Assembly (NCBI RefSeq): GCF_963678635.1
Contig: NC_087064.1
Span: forward strand, 41,323,165-41,387,164
Source of the DNA: Symsagittifera roscoffensis
Taxonomy: Eukaryota; Xenacoelomorpha; Acoela; Convolutidae
Length of the DNA stretch: 64,000 nucleotides
Direction of reading: 5' to 3'
The notes beneath the pieces are model-generated. The model worked only from the letters and a program-made list of their open reading frames with translations. It was not told where the DNA came from and did not search any database. The translations under genes and the position numbers were made by a program. How positions within the stretch are numbered: position 1 is the stretch's first letter; each line of letters opens with the position of its first letter. Below are positions 13,276 through 23,300 of this stretch, one piece after another.

Positions 13276-14120
13276 GGGTATCCTTCCTGAGCACGTTGCC
13301 GGAAGAGGAATGGGAGAGATATCAGAGTGAGCTAGAAGGCAAGACAGGGACAACCTGGAGCCGAGAGAATTTCATGGAAAGATCATGGGACGTGATAAGG
13401 CGATATGGGACGCAGTCCATAATGAAGGTGGGATTGAACCAACCCATCATGCGTGAGGTCCTGGAGAAAATAGTGAACTCCAGGGAGTCGGATGTTCTGA
13501 CCGAGTCAGTAACAGAAGACAGTGCCGATGATCAGCAGGTTACAAAGAAATTACCTGTTAGACGAGCCAGGAAGGGGCTGAAGCGACTAAAAGGGAAAAC
13601 AGGAAGTCGAGCCATGAACCCGAGAGTGGTGAAGTCGAGAGCCAGCGCAGTGGTGACCTCTTTATAGAGCGCAGGTCGTTCAGGTGAGAGCGGGCAAGGA
13701 GATAGTGCAACGCTGACAGGGGGAGAAAAGGAGAATCTGATACCCCCTATGCTCTTGGCAGGTCTGACCACGACTGCCGTAAGATCAAAGAAAACTGCAC
13801 AAATCCTGGCAGACACTAAATTAGAGATCGAGATCATCAGTCAATGTGGATCTGGAGGACTTGAATATTACAGGCCCTCGCGGACCAACATAGCCAAGTT
13901 GAAGCTGGAAGGACAACTCGACGTGGTCGAGTACATTCGAGTCACTGTGCCGGAATCAGTCCACATGGGAGATCCAACAGGAGGTTAAGTGGAGATGTTG
14001 AAGGCGAGAAACTCCGCGAGAGGGCACCTGATGGCTTGGAGCGAGAAGCGAGCCATGTAGGAATATCTGAAAGAGCTCACGGAGAATTCAAACTTAAATC
14101 GAAAAGCATACGGCACGGTA
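13272..14120 (+). pseudogene. ORF2 A, part 3: basic hinge with three in-frame stops
   Basis: This continues ORF2 after the frameshift, with a conserved LPEEEWE motif shared with copy D. It is interrupted by a TAG at 13665-13667, a TAA at 13986-13988 and a TAG at 14058-14060, all in the same frame, and homology to D continues across each. The stretch around 13560-13650 is strongly basic (Arg/Lys-rich), as in D and B, where the equivalent carries KRKR-like clusters. Those might be nuclear localisation or nucleic-acid binding sites (inference). No catalytic motif is visible. Confidence 0.6.
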
Positions 14121-16492
14121 ATGTCCTCTGAAGCGAACGAAGTCGGATTGGAAAAATTACTAGAAATCTCCTGGAGGGCGGCCCTCCAGAGATACTTCGA
14201 CGAGGCGATGCATGCACCTGCTACGGTGGCAGCATACCTGGCTCATCCTTGCGTGAGAACTGATCTGCAAGTACGGTTGGCCTGGTGCCTGATGGGCATC
14301 AAGAGGGCGGAGTATGAAGCCAGTAATGATTCGAAATCACGGGAACAGGAGCTGGAGTTGATGGAAGCTCTGCAAGCGTTGATTTGCTTTGTCAGGTTCG
14401 TGGTGGATCGTATCCCCACTCCTGTTTTGGGAGAATGCATAAAGATCATTCGGCAAAAGGGAGTTGATTGTGAAAGGAACTTCCTTAGGGCACTCCTGGA
14501 ACTATATCAGGACAAGCCATTGACTGTGCCAAGCAAGGAGTCGAATGACCTGGAAAGCTATCGCAAGTTGGAAGAGGTGAGAAGATATTCCAACAAAGAA
14601 TTGAAAGTGAGCCGGGAGTTGATTGAAGCAGTCAAAGGACAAAAAGAGTTTGCAACACTAGGGAAACTGAAGTCGTTCCAATATGTGTCTGGCATACCGG
14701 GGATGGCGTATAACCCCTTCGTGAATGAAGAAGCCAGGGAAGCGTACTTCGACTATGAGCAAGTCATAGTATTCAATTTCTGGGTTGAACGTATTAAAGA
14801 AACTGGGATGCTGATGGTGGAACAACCCAAGCTGGGAATTATCTTGGAGGAACGAGTGGTCGAACCCTCGGTTCCCGAGCTAAAGGGGCAAGTGAGTTTT
14901 GATTGTGGTTCTTGGGACGGTCCCTTGAAAACCAGTCTAGTGACGATGTGGGAACTCATGAAGCCTTCTTGGTGCCCACATCCTAACGCCGGTTTAATCT
15001 GGGACATGACGGCGGGTATCACGTTAGACCTAGATGATGACGCGAGTTTGTATGATCTGGCCATGATACATCATCTGCTGGCCATGAGATTGACGAAGCG
15101 GAAGAGCAACCCATCCACGGAGCTGTCCGAGGAAGGTCCATCGAGTAATTGGTTGAAGCAAGGCACATGCTTGGCTCAACACAGTGGGATGGAAGGACAT
15201 GTTTGTAACCTGGGACACTTGGTTACGCTGAGCGAGCAGCATCGGCAACTGGCACGATTGTACGGAAGACTGAGCATGTCGGATAAAAGTGGTATGGAGT
15301 TGGTCGCGGACTGTCATGGGGTGACGGACGTAAATTTGATCACAGCCTTGGGGTTTTGTAGCATGACGAGTTCGATAGAATCGCTTGAGCGCCTGGAGCG
15401 TGCCCATGAGCTAGTGACGTCCCTCAGCGTGGAAGTATTCCCTGGAGCATTGCAGACGGAGCAGAAGATCGGAGGCCGGAGAGGTCACATGATTTGTTGG
15501 CAAAGATCTTTCGGGCAGTCCCGAATAGATCTGAAGGCGAGTTGCGAGACGTAGTGGGTGAAGAGTTTCTGAGATTAAACGAAGGCAATGTGAGTGAGTT
15601 CCAGAAACAGAAAGCGAGTGGAGCGTTACCCACTGAATTCCCCACCATAGAAGAGAAAGACGACTTACACAGAGTTCTGATGGAGGTGGAACCGTTGCTG
15701 GGAGCCTCAGGATATCGGACCCGAAGGAACATAGTGAGAACCCATGGGGAGTATCCTTGCCACTGCTTGGCGCAGACGCTGTGGTACCCCAAACGCGGGA
15801 ATCTGATGCTAGTATGGGACGTGGAGGAGTTGTACTCTACGGGGTTGCCTGATCAGAATCAACAGGTGTCAATCGTGGTGGTTAGTGCCATGCTGGCAGT
15901 GAGATGGCTGGAGGCTAACGCGGACACAAGTGAGCAGGAGACGGCCGTGCCGACTCCTGAGCAGCTGAGCAACGTGAAGATGAGTCGTGAATTGGATCTT
16001 TTCAGAACCACCTGCAAGGTTCTGAGAATACCTAAAGCCATTGAGAGAATATGGTCAAGGCAAAGATTGATGCCTTGGTTCCGTGCAGTGATGACATCAT
16101 GGATGTATGAACGCGCGAAGCGTCACATGTCGAGGAACACGGAAGCCTATCAATCTTTCCAGCTAGATATAGGACCAGGAGCCTATAAGAGAGCATTCTT
16201 GACGCACAGAAACGCGGTCACCATAGCGGTGAAGCGGGTAGCTGGAGCGCCTTGTGTTACTGAAGATGAGAAGAAAGAGGTCTTAAGAGCTGACATAGAA
16301 CGAAACGTGAGCCTATGTCTTCACAACAGCTTTTGCAGGAACCGGGAGCAGAAGGTGAATGTGTTACCTTGTTGCAAACCGAGGCTGTTGGAGCAGGAGA
16401 GTTGGGGCACGGCCCGCAACTCAATGGACATGTTGGAGAAAATTCTGGAAGACAGTGACGATGAACATCAGGATGGAGAAGCGATGGAATGA
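14121..16492 (+). pseudogene. ORF2 A, part 4: conserved C-terminal Cys/His-rich region
   Basis: This is the conserved C-terminal third of ORF2, split by a deletion of roughly 70 codons near 15470-15500 relative to D and B. The frame changes there (14121-15554, then 15494-16492). Shared motifs are a YVSGIPGMAYNPF block, a PSWCPHP block, CLAQ...EGHVC, YPCHCLAQTLWYP, PWFRAVMTSW, LTHRNAV and LCLHNSFCRNRE, followed by a short acidic tail. The Cys and His residues are largely conserved in three diverged copies, which suggests metal binding or structural disulfides. No known domain is recognised, and no signal peptide or convincing membrane segment is seen, so it does not look like an envelope gene despite its position. 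Confidence 0.65.
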
Positions 16493-17250
16493 AGATGATG
16501 AACGAAGAGAACAAGTGAAGACGTGAGCAAGAAAGGAAGAGAAGGAGAAAAAACTTGATTGTCTTTGTGTGTTAAAACTTGAACCAATCAACCAAGTTTT
16601 GATTATTGAACTTGTGAAACTTTCTGTTTTGATTTAGTTTGGTCAAACCAAACTTTGAAAATGTTGCAATTGTTAAAATAGTTGAAAAAATTTTTTTAGT
16701 TATGGCTATTTATGTATGTATATGAGGAACATAGGTGAGTATATTAACCTATTTTTTCACGACTGAAGTTTTTAACCTGTGTAAGACACAATTTCACTGT
16801 GTGGCGACATGGTAAGTTTGAGTAAACTCGCTCGAGAAGGGTGGGTAACTCAATAACTTTCCTAGCCACAGAGTTTCTTAGTTTTCATATTGAAAGGACC
16901 GCATAAATGACTGATTATACTTGGTGAGTGAAGTTAAGTTAATTTTAACGGGTGCGTGGCCGTGCCACGTCCCACTTTTTAATCACAAAGAGCGAAAAGA
17001 AGTTTTATGGCAAGACGACGTAAGTAGTCGGAAAAGAAATTTTATCTAGGACACTCCTCATGGTGCAAATTTTGTGAAAATGTTGAAAGGCAGTGAGATG
17101 TAGTATGATGCCATTTGTGAACACGTAGTGAGTTGAGGTGGGGTAGATAAATTTCATTTTCTTATGCGATTTGTAAGATTCATTACAGAAAACTGGATAA
17201 CTACTTGATGATAACCCGGTGTTATGCGATCAATAGGGACATTGATGGGG
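16493..17250 (+). other. 3' untranslated region of element A
   Basis: AT-rich sequence between the ORF2 stop and the purine tract. I see no gene, RNA or tandem repeat in it. Confidence 0.5.
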
Positions 17251-17265
17251 ACTGTCCGGGGAGTA
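17251..17265 (+). promoter_or_regulatory. Polypurine tract of element A
   Basis: The sequence CCGGGGAGTA directly precedes the TGTGCC start of the LTR. The identical ten bases precede the 3' LTR of element B (on the - strand), although the surrounding sequence differs. This is the position and composition expected of the plus-strand primer for reverse transcription. Confidence 0.7.
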
Positions 17266-17645
17266 TGTGCCATTCGGCCAGATGGCACAGCGCAACCTTC
17301 CGACGAAGCACGAATCAGAGAGAAAAGGCCTTAACAGCAAAAAAGTGCTTGAAAGGAGGGTCGGAATATTCTGGAATATTTATTTTTTAAAATTTCGATT
17401 TTCAAGTTGATATTTCTCAGAAATACGAAAAACGGCCATTTTGAGCCAAAAAGTGACGAAAATTAAAAGAACAACGACAGATAGTGTGAAAAACAGTCGT
17501 ACAAGAGAAGGAGGCTTCAGTGGGGGAAGAAATATACCACGGAACACTCCCGGGACGCAAATCAGAAGAGACAAGAGCGTTATCGCTGGAATATCACGGG
17601 AGCGGAGGCTTGGTCCCCCAAAGACTGTTCTATGTGAAGGGACTG

Positions 17646-17651
17646 TATAAA
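17646..17651 (+). promoter_or_regulatory. Candidate TATA box in LTR A
   Basis: TATAAA about 380 bp into the LTR, a plausible place for the U3 promoter. It is a motif match only. Confidence 0.35.
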
Positions 17652-17966
17652 CTAACTTTATAGCTACTCGAATGTCATAGATCTCTTAATTAACACCGTT
17701 ATTGTTTGATATTTCAGAATATGAGTAGCTAGAAAGAGGAAAGGATCAATCCATCTCCAATGGATTTAATATAGAACTGTCACACAAAAACATGTTAAAA
17801 TAGGTTCTTCGAGCCGTGTTTTTAATGACAATCACGTAGTCTGAGGATCCGAGACTCAGCTATGTGGTTGTGTTCGCATGTAAACGAAAGCTGATCAAAA
17901 GTCGTTTGACTGATGGCCTAAAAATGGTAACTTTTTACTTTGCCCTAGACAGACCAGAAAATCAAC

Positions 17967-18081
17967 TGGCAAGGTCGAGACGGTGAAAAGCGAGTAGGAA
18001 TAAGGTAACTAACGCCTGCCAGTCGTTAATAGGTACTTTTCCTACGCTCCGTCGCTGTGTAGTATTTGGGCGAATGTTACA
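17967..18081 (+). repeat. LTR A 3' end, first copy of a 115 bp direct repeat
   Basis: These 115 bp recur at 18551-18665 with two substitutions seen by eye. This copy forms the end of the intact LTR. Confidence 0.85.
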
Positions 18082-18550
18082 TAGACGTTTTTATGGCGCT
18101 CCTGGGTGGGCCTGTCAAAGGCATAAGACCATCATGATCAGCAAGCGTTTCAGCGACGAACCCTCCGCTCCGGGCGTAAGCCCGAGGTAGAGGCCTTAAT
18201 GACCGTTATTGTACTAGGGGGAAGGTGCGTACCCTCCCTCCAGTACTATTTAGCTTTTTAACTTAGTTAACACCGAAAAGTCCGGGGGCCGGAGGGTTGG
18301 GTGGGAAATCTAGAGCCCGCTTGTCCCGAGGTCCCGGGACCAAAAACAATTAAAGAGAAAGCGTAAAACCAAACAAAATTAGTGTATAACCAAGAAAAAG
18401 CCAAAAATAAATTTATTTGAAAACAAAAAAGTACAAAAAACAGTAAAAAATCCAAAAAAGACCAAAAACAGTAAAAAATGTAAAGTGACAGTTTATATAT
18501 CACTATGTGATCTGACCTTCCTATTTGTTGTTGTTTCAGATTGATTTATA
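18082..18550 (+). other. Leader remnant following LTR A
   Basis: After the LTR comes a short spacer, a primer-binding-site candidate and about 440 bp of gene-free sequence containing AT-rich and GC-rich blocks. It resembles the start of a retroelement leader: the first 30 bp closely match the start of the leader of C on the other strand. No gag follows, so a second A-family copy is truncated here. Confidence 0.55.
18094..18108 (+). promoter_or_regulatory. Primer-binding site candidate
   Basis: TGGCGCTCCTGGGTG begins with the TGG that pairs to a tRNA CCA end. The identical 15 bases occur after the 5' LTR of C (52973-52987, - strand), although the two LTR families differ. Conservation at this position supports a tRNA-pairing role. 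The tRNA species was not identified. Confidence 0.6.
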
Positions 18551-18665
18551 TGGCAAGGTCGAGACGGTGAAAAGCGAGTAGGATTAAGGTAACTGACGCC
18601 TGCCAGTCGTTAATAGGTACTTTTCCTACGCTCCGTCGCTGTGTAGTATTTGGGCGAATGTTACA
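18551..18665 (+). repeat. Second copy of the LTR A end, at an inverted junction
   Basis: This is a 115 bp fragment of the LTR A 3' end, detached from the rest of the LTR. Its final TGTTACA abuts the truncated 3' LTR of element B, which points the other way. Confidence 0.8.
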
Positions 18666-19381
18666 ATATCCCCCACTCTAGAAAATAAGAACGTCCCCAT
18701 ACTTAGGTCTCAAAATACCCAAAATACGCGAATGCCGTTAAAAACAGGGTCGGAACAATCCGTTAAATCACTTTTTATTGGAAAGTGAAACTTTGATCCA
18801 TTTCAGATGGATCAACCTAAAACTCGCCTTATCTCAACATAACAATCATAAAACACACTCGAGAAATTTAAATTGGGAACTCACATGTTGATGTTCTCGA
18901 GTACAAGGAGTAATTAAACTGGTAAGCAACTCAAGAATTAGGTAATATAACTAAATAAGTTTGATGCTGGTCAGTTTTGGTAACAGAAGTGAGTTCTGGC
19001 TCTAGAATTTGAGTTTTTGTGTGAACCATTGGGACACTCAAGCTGTCCACCTTTCCATTGAAGGCTCACTCTAGTTTGTTCCGAATCGTTGTTCTATCTT
19101 CTTTTTATTATCTCTCTTCCTATTTCGGGATAAGACAGCTCTACTCGTGTCCTATTTTATATCTGGAAATTGCGAATAGCAATTTCCTGCTGTTTTTCTT
19201 GAGTATTTTCCCGCAATTGTAAATTCGGATGTTCTGATTTTTCACTTTCTGTTTTCAGTTGGTACGAGAAAACTGAACATGACAGGCTCTATTCGAAATT
19301 TTAAAAATTAAAATTCCACTCCAAAATTACGTATTTTCGTGTCTCTCAAGGTCAAACTTCCAGACATGACCGACTGGCACA
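18666..19381 (-). repeat. 3' LTR of element B, truncated
   Basis: It begins TGTGCCAG at 19381, directly after the purine tract, and matches the C LTR (53893-53178). The last roughly 180 bp of the LTR are missing and replaced by the inverted A-family LTR end. It carries AATAAA on the - strand at 18774-18779, a possible polyadenylation signal, and a TATA-like motif. Confidence 0.85.
19155..19161 (-). promoter_or_regulatory. Candidate TATA box in LTR B, next to a palindrome
   Basis: TATAAAA on the - strand. Immediately upstream is a perfect 8 bp inverted repeat (19165-19172 with 19180-19187). Both features are identical in the other LTR (53667-53673 and 53677-53699). Confidence 0.45.
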
Positions 19382-19395
19382 TACTCCCCGGACTC
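19382..19395 (-). promoter_or_regulatory. Polypurine tract of element B
   Basis: GAGTCCGGGGAGTA on the - strand, ending where the LTR TGTGCC begins. Its last ten bases are identical to the tract of element A. Confidence 0.7.
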
Positions 19396-19867
19396 AAGAT
19401 CGATGTCCTCATCGCGTGCTGTCGTTGTCAGTGAATCTCCAGAAGCCCGAGTGTGCCAGTGGTCATTTACAGTGGTCATTTACAGTGCCAGTGGTCATTT
19501 ACAGTGGTCATTTACAGTGCCAGTGGTCATGTACAGAAGTTTGCAGCAGACTCAAGTTTATCTACCTTCCAAATTTCACGACCATATAAAATTTTCACAC
19601 TATCGCTAAACAGCAATCAAAATCTGCACACATCTGCACCTTATGAATTCCCGCTTTTTAAGCTGGTGATTAAAATTTCTTTTGTCCTATTCAATCAGGA
19701 AATTGTCATGCAGCATTTTGATTTATATAATAGATCTAGCATATTAATAACAATATCTTATTTGTTAAAATTTCTTTTTCTTGAACCCAGGTTTCATCCG
19801 AGTTCAATCTCGAGCCCCCTCCCTCTCAAGACTCAAGACTCTAGAATTTTCCTTTTGAGCCACTGGC
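19396..19867 (-). other. 3' untranslated region of element B
   Basis: Gene-free sequence between the ORF2 B stop and the purine tract. Apart from a short tandem repeat (19454-19536) I see nothing in it. Confidence 0.5.
19454..19536. repeat. Short tandem repeat, 32 bp unit
   Basis: About 2.5 copies of a 32 bp unit built from TGGTCATTTACAG and TGCCAG words, in the 3' untranslated region of element B. Confidence 0.85.
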
Positions 19868-20395
19868 TCACCTCGTGTTCTTCGCCCTCGAGGTACCCGA
19901 TCCAGATACTTTTGACACTGTGATCTGTTCCAATAGTGCCTCTTCGTCATCGGAGCTGATCACTATCTCCTCCCAAGCCTTCAGCTGTTCATAGGATCGC
20001 ATCCACTCCCTTTGCTCTTGCAATCTCTTCGCTTGATTCGGTAAGCTCTTCACCTTCGACTCCCGGTTCAAACAGAAGGAATTGTGAAGACTCAGGCTTA
20101 CATTCTTCGCCAGGTCCTCCTCCAGTATTGACTCCCTCGCTCTAGTGTTGTCTCTGGATACTCTACCCACTCTTTTCCACCCCGTCGTGATCGCATTTCG
20201 ATGGGTCAGCAGAGGTCTCTTGAAGGCATCTGGTCCTATCTCGGCCTGGAATTGTCGATATTCCTTTTGAGGTTTCCTCATGTGATCCTTGGTCGCTACA
20301 TATAACCAGGATGTTAACGTCGTGCGAAACCAAGGAAAGAGTCTCAAGCGGCTCACACGTGTCTGACTTCCATTGGTATGGCGAACACCTTGCAT
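19868..20395 (-). pseudogene. ORF2 B, C-terminal end after a frameshift
   Basis: This carries the last conserved motifs of ORF2 (PWFRTTLTSWLY, LTHRNAI, LSLHNSFCLNRE) and an acidic SSDDEE tail, ending in TGA at 19868-19870. It is in a different frame from the main B fragment, which ends at 20353. Homology to A shows that the two were one gene, broken by a small indel near 20350-20370. The Cys/Asn-rich LHNSFC motif is common to copies A, B and D. Confidence 0.75.
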
Positions 20396-23300
20396 GCTGT
20401 CTCGAACAACTCAAGTCTCCTGCTGTAATCTATCGCGTGAATCGACTCTGCTGTAGGCGTCTTCGATTCTCGATACTTTGCTATGTTTTCTTCCATCCAT
20501 CGCAGAGCCAGCATTGTGCTCACCACCAAGATGGTCACTTTTTGTTGATGCTCGGGTAATCCCAACGACCTGATTTCTTCTACATCCCAGATCAGGCAGA
20601 GATTGGCTTGGTCTGGGTACCACACTGTCTGCGCCAGACAGTGGCATGGACAATCCCCGTGTGTGAGGTCGATGCTCCTAAGGTTGCGTTCTCCCAAAGC
20701 TTCCAGGAGAGGCTCAAGTTCCATCATCTTCTCGTGTATCACGTCGACTTCTTCCAAGTTTGGGGCACTTACCATGGGTTTCCCAATCACGTTTTGTCTC
20801 TCGAGGTCACTTGTATTTTCGCTCTCCAAGCCTAAAAGTCCTTCACCCCAGATTTCACTCAAGTCGTCCCTTTGTTCTTTAGGCACTGTTCCTCGGATCT
20901 TCCTCAACAGCTTGTGAGAATGATGTGACATCCGAGCCAGTCTTACACATTTGGGCACTGAGAAGGCTTTGTCTATCAATACCCTCTGGCTGGATATTTC
21001 TACCATCGCCATGTGCAATGGATAGTGGCTGCCACATAGGTTGGCCATCACTGACCCCACTAGGGACTTCGCATTTAGAGGCAGTCCATAGGCTTCGCTC
21101 ATGGGAAATCCCATCTCCGCTTCGAGTCCAACCTTCCAACTCTTGATGTGTTTCTGGGTCACCTGCAACACTCCGGGCCATGACTCCACGCTCAACGCGG
21201 TCACCAAGTGGTGTTCTGACTCTAGCCTCTCCAATGACTGGAGACTACACATTCTCGAGAAGAACCCCAGAGCTGTTGCTAGGTTCACAGTGGTACTCGC
21301 GTAACACTCAGCTATTATCTGTATCTCACTTTTGTCCCTTTCGGTGATATCTTCAAACCAGGTGACTAGGTCTTCTTTCTGGAAAGACTGTATCCTGACG
21401 CACGATCGTCCATCACAGGTGTGCTCGCCATTCCCAAACGTCGAGTCAAGACAACTGCCCGATTCCATCTTCTTTACCGACCCTGTTCCGCTCGTCATCT
21501 CACTTGACTCCTTCATCTGAGGCAGGATCAGTCTATGTACTATACTCAAGGTCGCTAAATATTCGTCCTCCGTCGGCGCCAATCTCACTCGCTCAGTGAC
21601 TTCCTCGATCAGGCTCGCATGGGGATGTGGACACCAGGAGGGCCTGAGCAACTTCCACACCACTCCCAGATTCGTGGTCAGCGTGCCGTTCCCGTTACCC
21701 ATTCTTAGTTCTACTCTTTTACTTGAGCGTGGCACACTTATTAATTCCGGTGTCCTCTCGAGAATCAAGCCCAGACTAGGTCTCTCTATTTCCACAGGGT
21801 CTATCTCCATTATCCTCTCTATCCAGAACTTCAGCAACTCCGCCACCTCATAGTTTCTGTAGGCACCTCCAGCTTCTAAGTCTAGGAAAGGGTTGTATGC
21901 CATCCCCATCACTCCAGACACATACTGATACTCTCCCTTCTTGTTGGGTTTCGATAACTCTCCTGGAGGAGCCAGGTTACGGTGAACGTCGTGTTTTTCC
22001 TCGAACTTCTTGTTATAGAATCTCCGTATCTCATCTAACTTCCTGTGGCTCTCCAGAGATTGCCTAGAACCATCTTCCTTTTCTATCCCAGTACTCTGGT
22101 ACACATTCAAGATTACTGCGGAGACTCTCCTCTCCAGCGTCTTGCTTCCAATTGCTCTCTGGTGACATGCTAGGATGGTACTGTCAGTCATCATCGACAT
22201 CGTCCATCTCAAGAAGCAGGTAGCATCTTTCCTCCTTGCCAGACTCAAGCCTGAGTTGTCCCTAGCAACGTGCTGCATCAGCATTCGATATACCTCTAGA
22301 TTCTTGCCTCCCAACTTCAACTTGTCGTACGAAGTCAGTGTCTCTAACTCTATCCCCAACAGGCTCCACGCAAACATCAGTTGCCCTGCGGTCCTAATAA
22401 AGGGATTCGCCATCAACGGCGATGCCGATGATGATGTTCTCATCGCTTCTTCAAAATGATCCTTTAACAAGCTCTGCCAAGTACTCTTCAGCTGGCTCCC
22501 CAATTCTAATTTATTGATACCAGCCTTCTGCTGGGTAGCCCAGTTGCGTCGTTTGCGTGACACTCCACTGTCGAGCTTCTTCAGGCAGTCTTCCAATTCC
22601 TGCAATGTTTCCAGTGCCACCCACCACGGTCGGGCGGTGTTCCTCGTTTTATTTTTCTCAAGAGGATCGCTAGTCACTTGCTTCCCGGTAGCCTGGTGTT
22701 CATTTGAGACCCATTCATTACCGACGTCCACTTCCCAGGTTTGCCCGCTCGTTGAACCTCGCTTCATTTTTATCCACTGAGGTTCGAAGTCTTCTTCCGT
22801 TGCTGAGCTGGTGGAGATCTCCATCTCTCTTTCTACGTCGAGCAGTTTCCTCGGCTCGTAGCTACTCTTGTAGGCTGCTGTCTTCCATCGTGCCAGAACC
22901 ATGGGGGCTGTCTCTCTCAAGTTCTTCTCCGAGACCGCATCCGCCGAAGGACTTCCCAATCCCTCCACGTCTCTCTTCCTCTTGCGAGACCTCACGTCTT
23001 TACTCGGGGGCGTTGTCGTTACCATTACTGATTCGACTTCCTTGTCTCCCCCCAACCCTTCCAACTCTTGCCTCCCCCCTGCTCGAGCCTTAAGGATATT
23101 AGTACTTTTAATTATATTACTAGTTCCGACCTTATCCCCCCTTACATGTTCAATTATTTTATCGTCAGTTTTTTGTTTCAGAGTAGAGCTGTATTTACAT
23201 TTGTCATCTCTGGTCTTTCCTGGTGCCTTCCTCAACTCGACCATCTTGCTCAGCAGCTCTTCTCTAGCTTCCTCCTCCAGACCTGTCCCCACCAGGATAG

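Larger units (their letters stand above)
1..18081 (+). mobile_element. Element A: 5'-truncated giant Ty3/gypsy-like LTR retroelement with ORF2
   Basis: One + strand unit made of gag-pol remnants (1-7452), a 477 bp gap, ORF2 remnants (7930-16492), a 3' untranslated region, a purine-rich tract (17251-17265) and a 3' LTR (17266-18081). The 5' LTR, leader and roughly the first 550 Gag residues lie before the window, judging by alignment to the complete Gag of copy C. At least nine in-frame stops plus several indels show that it is dead. It is clearly a different subfamily from B/C: the proteins are similar throughout but diverged, and the LTR body is unrelated except at its two ends. The order gag-pol, ORF2, LTR on one strand is seen directly; that ORF2 belongs to the element is inferred from the same order recurring in copies B and C. 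Confidence 0.85.
17266..18081 (+). repeat. LTR of element A (816 bp)
   Basis: It starts with TG right after the purine tract and ends TGTTACA, so it has the usual TG...CA ends with a short TGT/ACA inverted repeat. The same TGTTACA end is found in the LTR of element C, while the LTR bodies are unrelated. The first 24 bases form a perfect 8 bp inverted repeat (17266-17273 with 17282-17289). A primer-binding-site candidate follows 12 bp beyond its end, so the LTR also has the 5' LTR position for a following, truncated copy. The start is well supported; the end is inferred from the shared terminus. Confidence 0.7.

Noticed and set aside
2766-14060. Alternative genetic code, suggested by many in-frame stops with homology continuing
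   Set aside because: The stops replace different residues (Lys, Tyr, Ser, others), use all three stop codons, and fall at different places in different copies. Frameshifts and deletions accompany them. Ordinary decay explains this.
7930-16492. ORF2 as an envelope gene
   Set aside because: It has the position but no signal peptide, no convincing transmembrane segment and no furin-type layout; it has hydrolase motifs instead.
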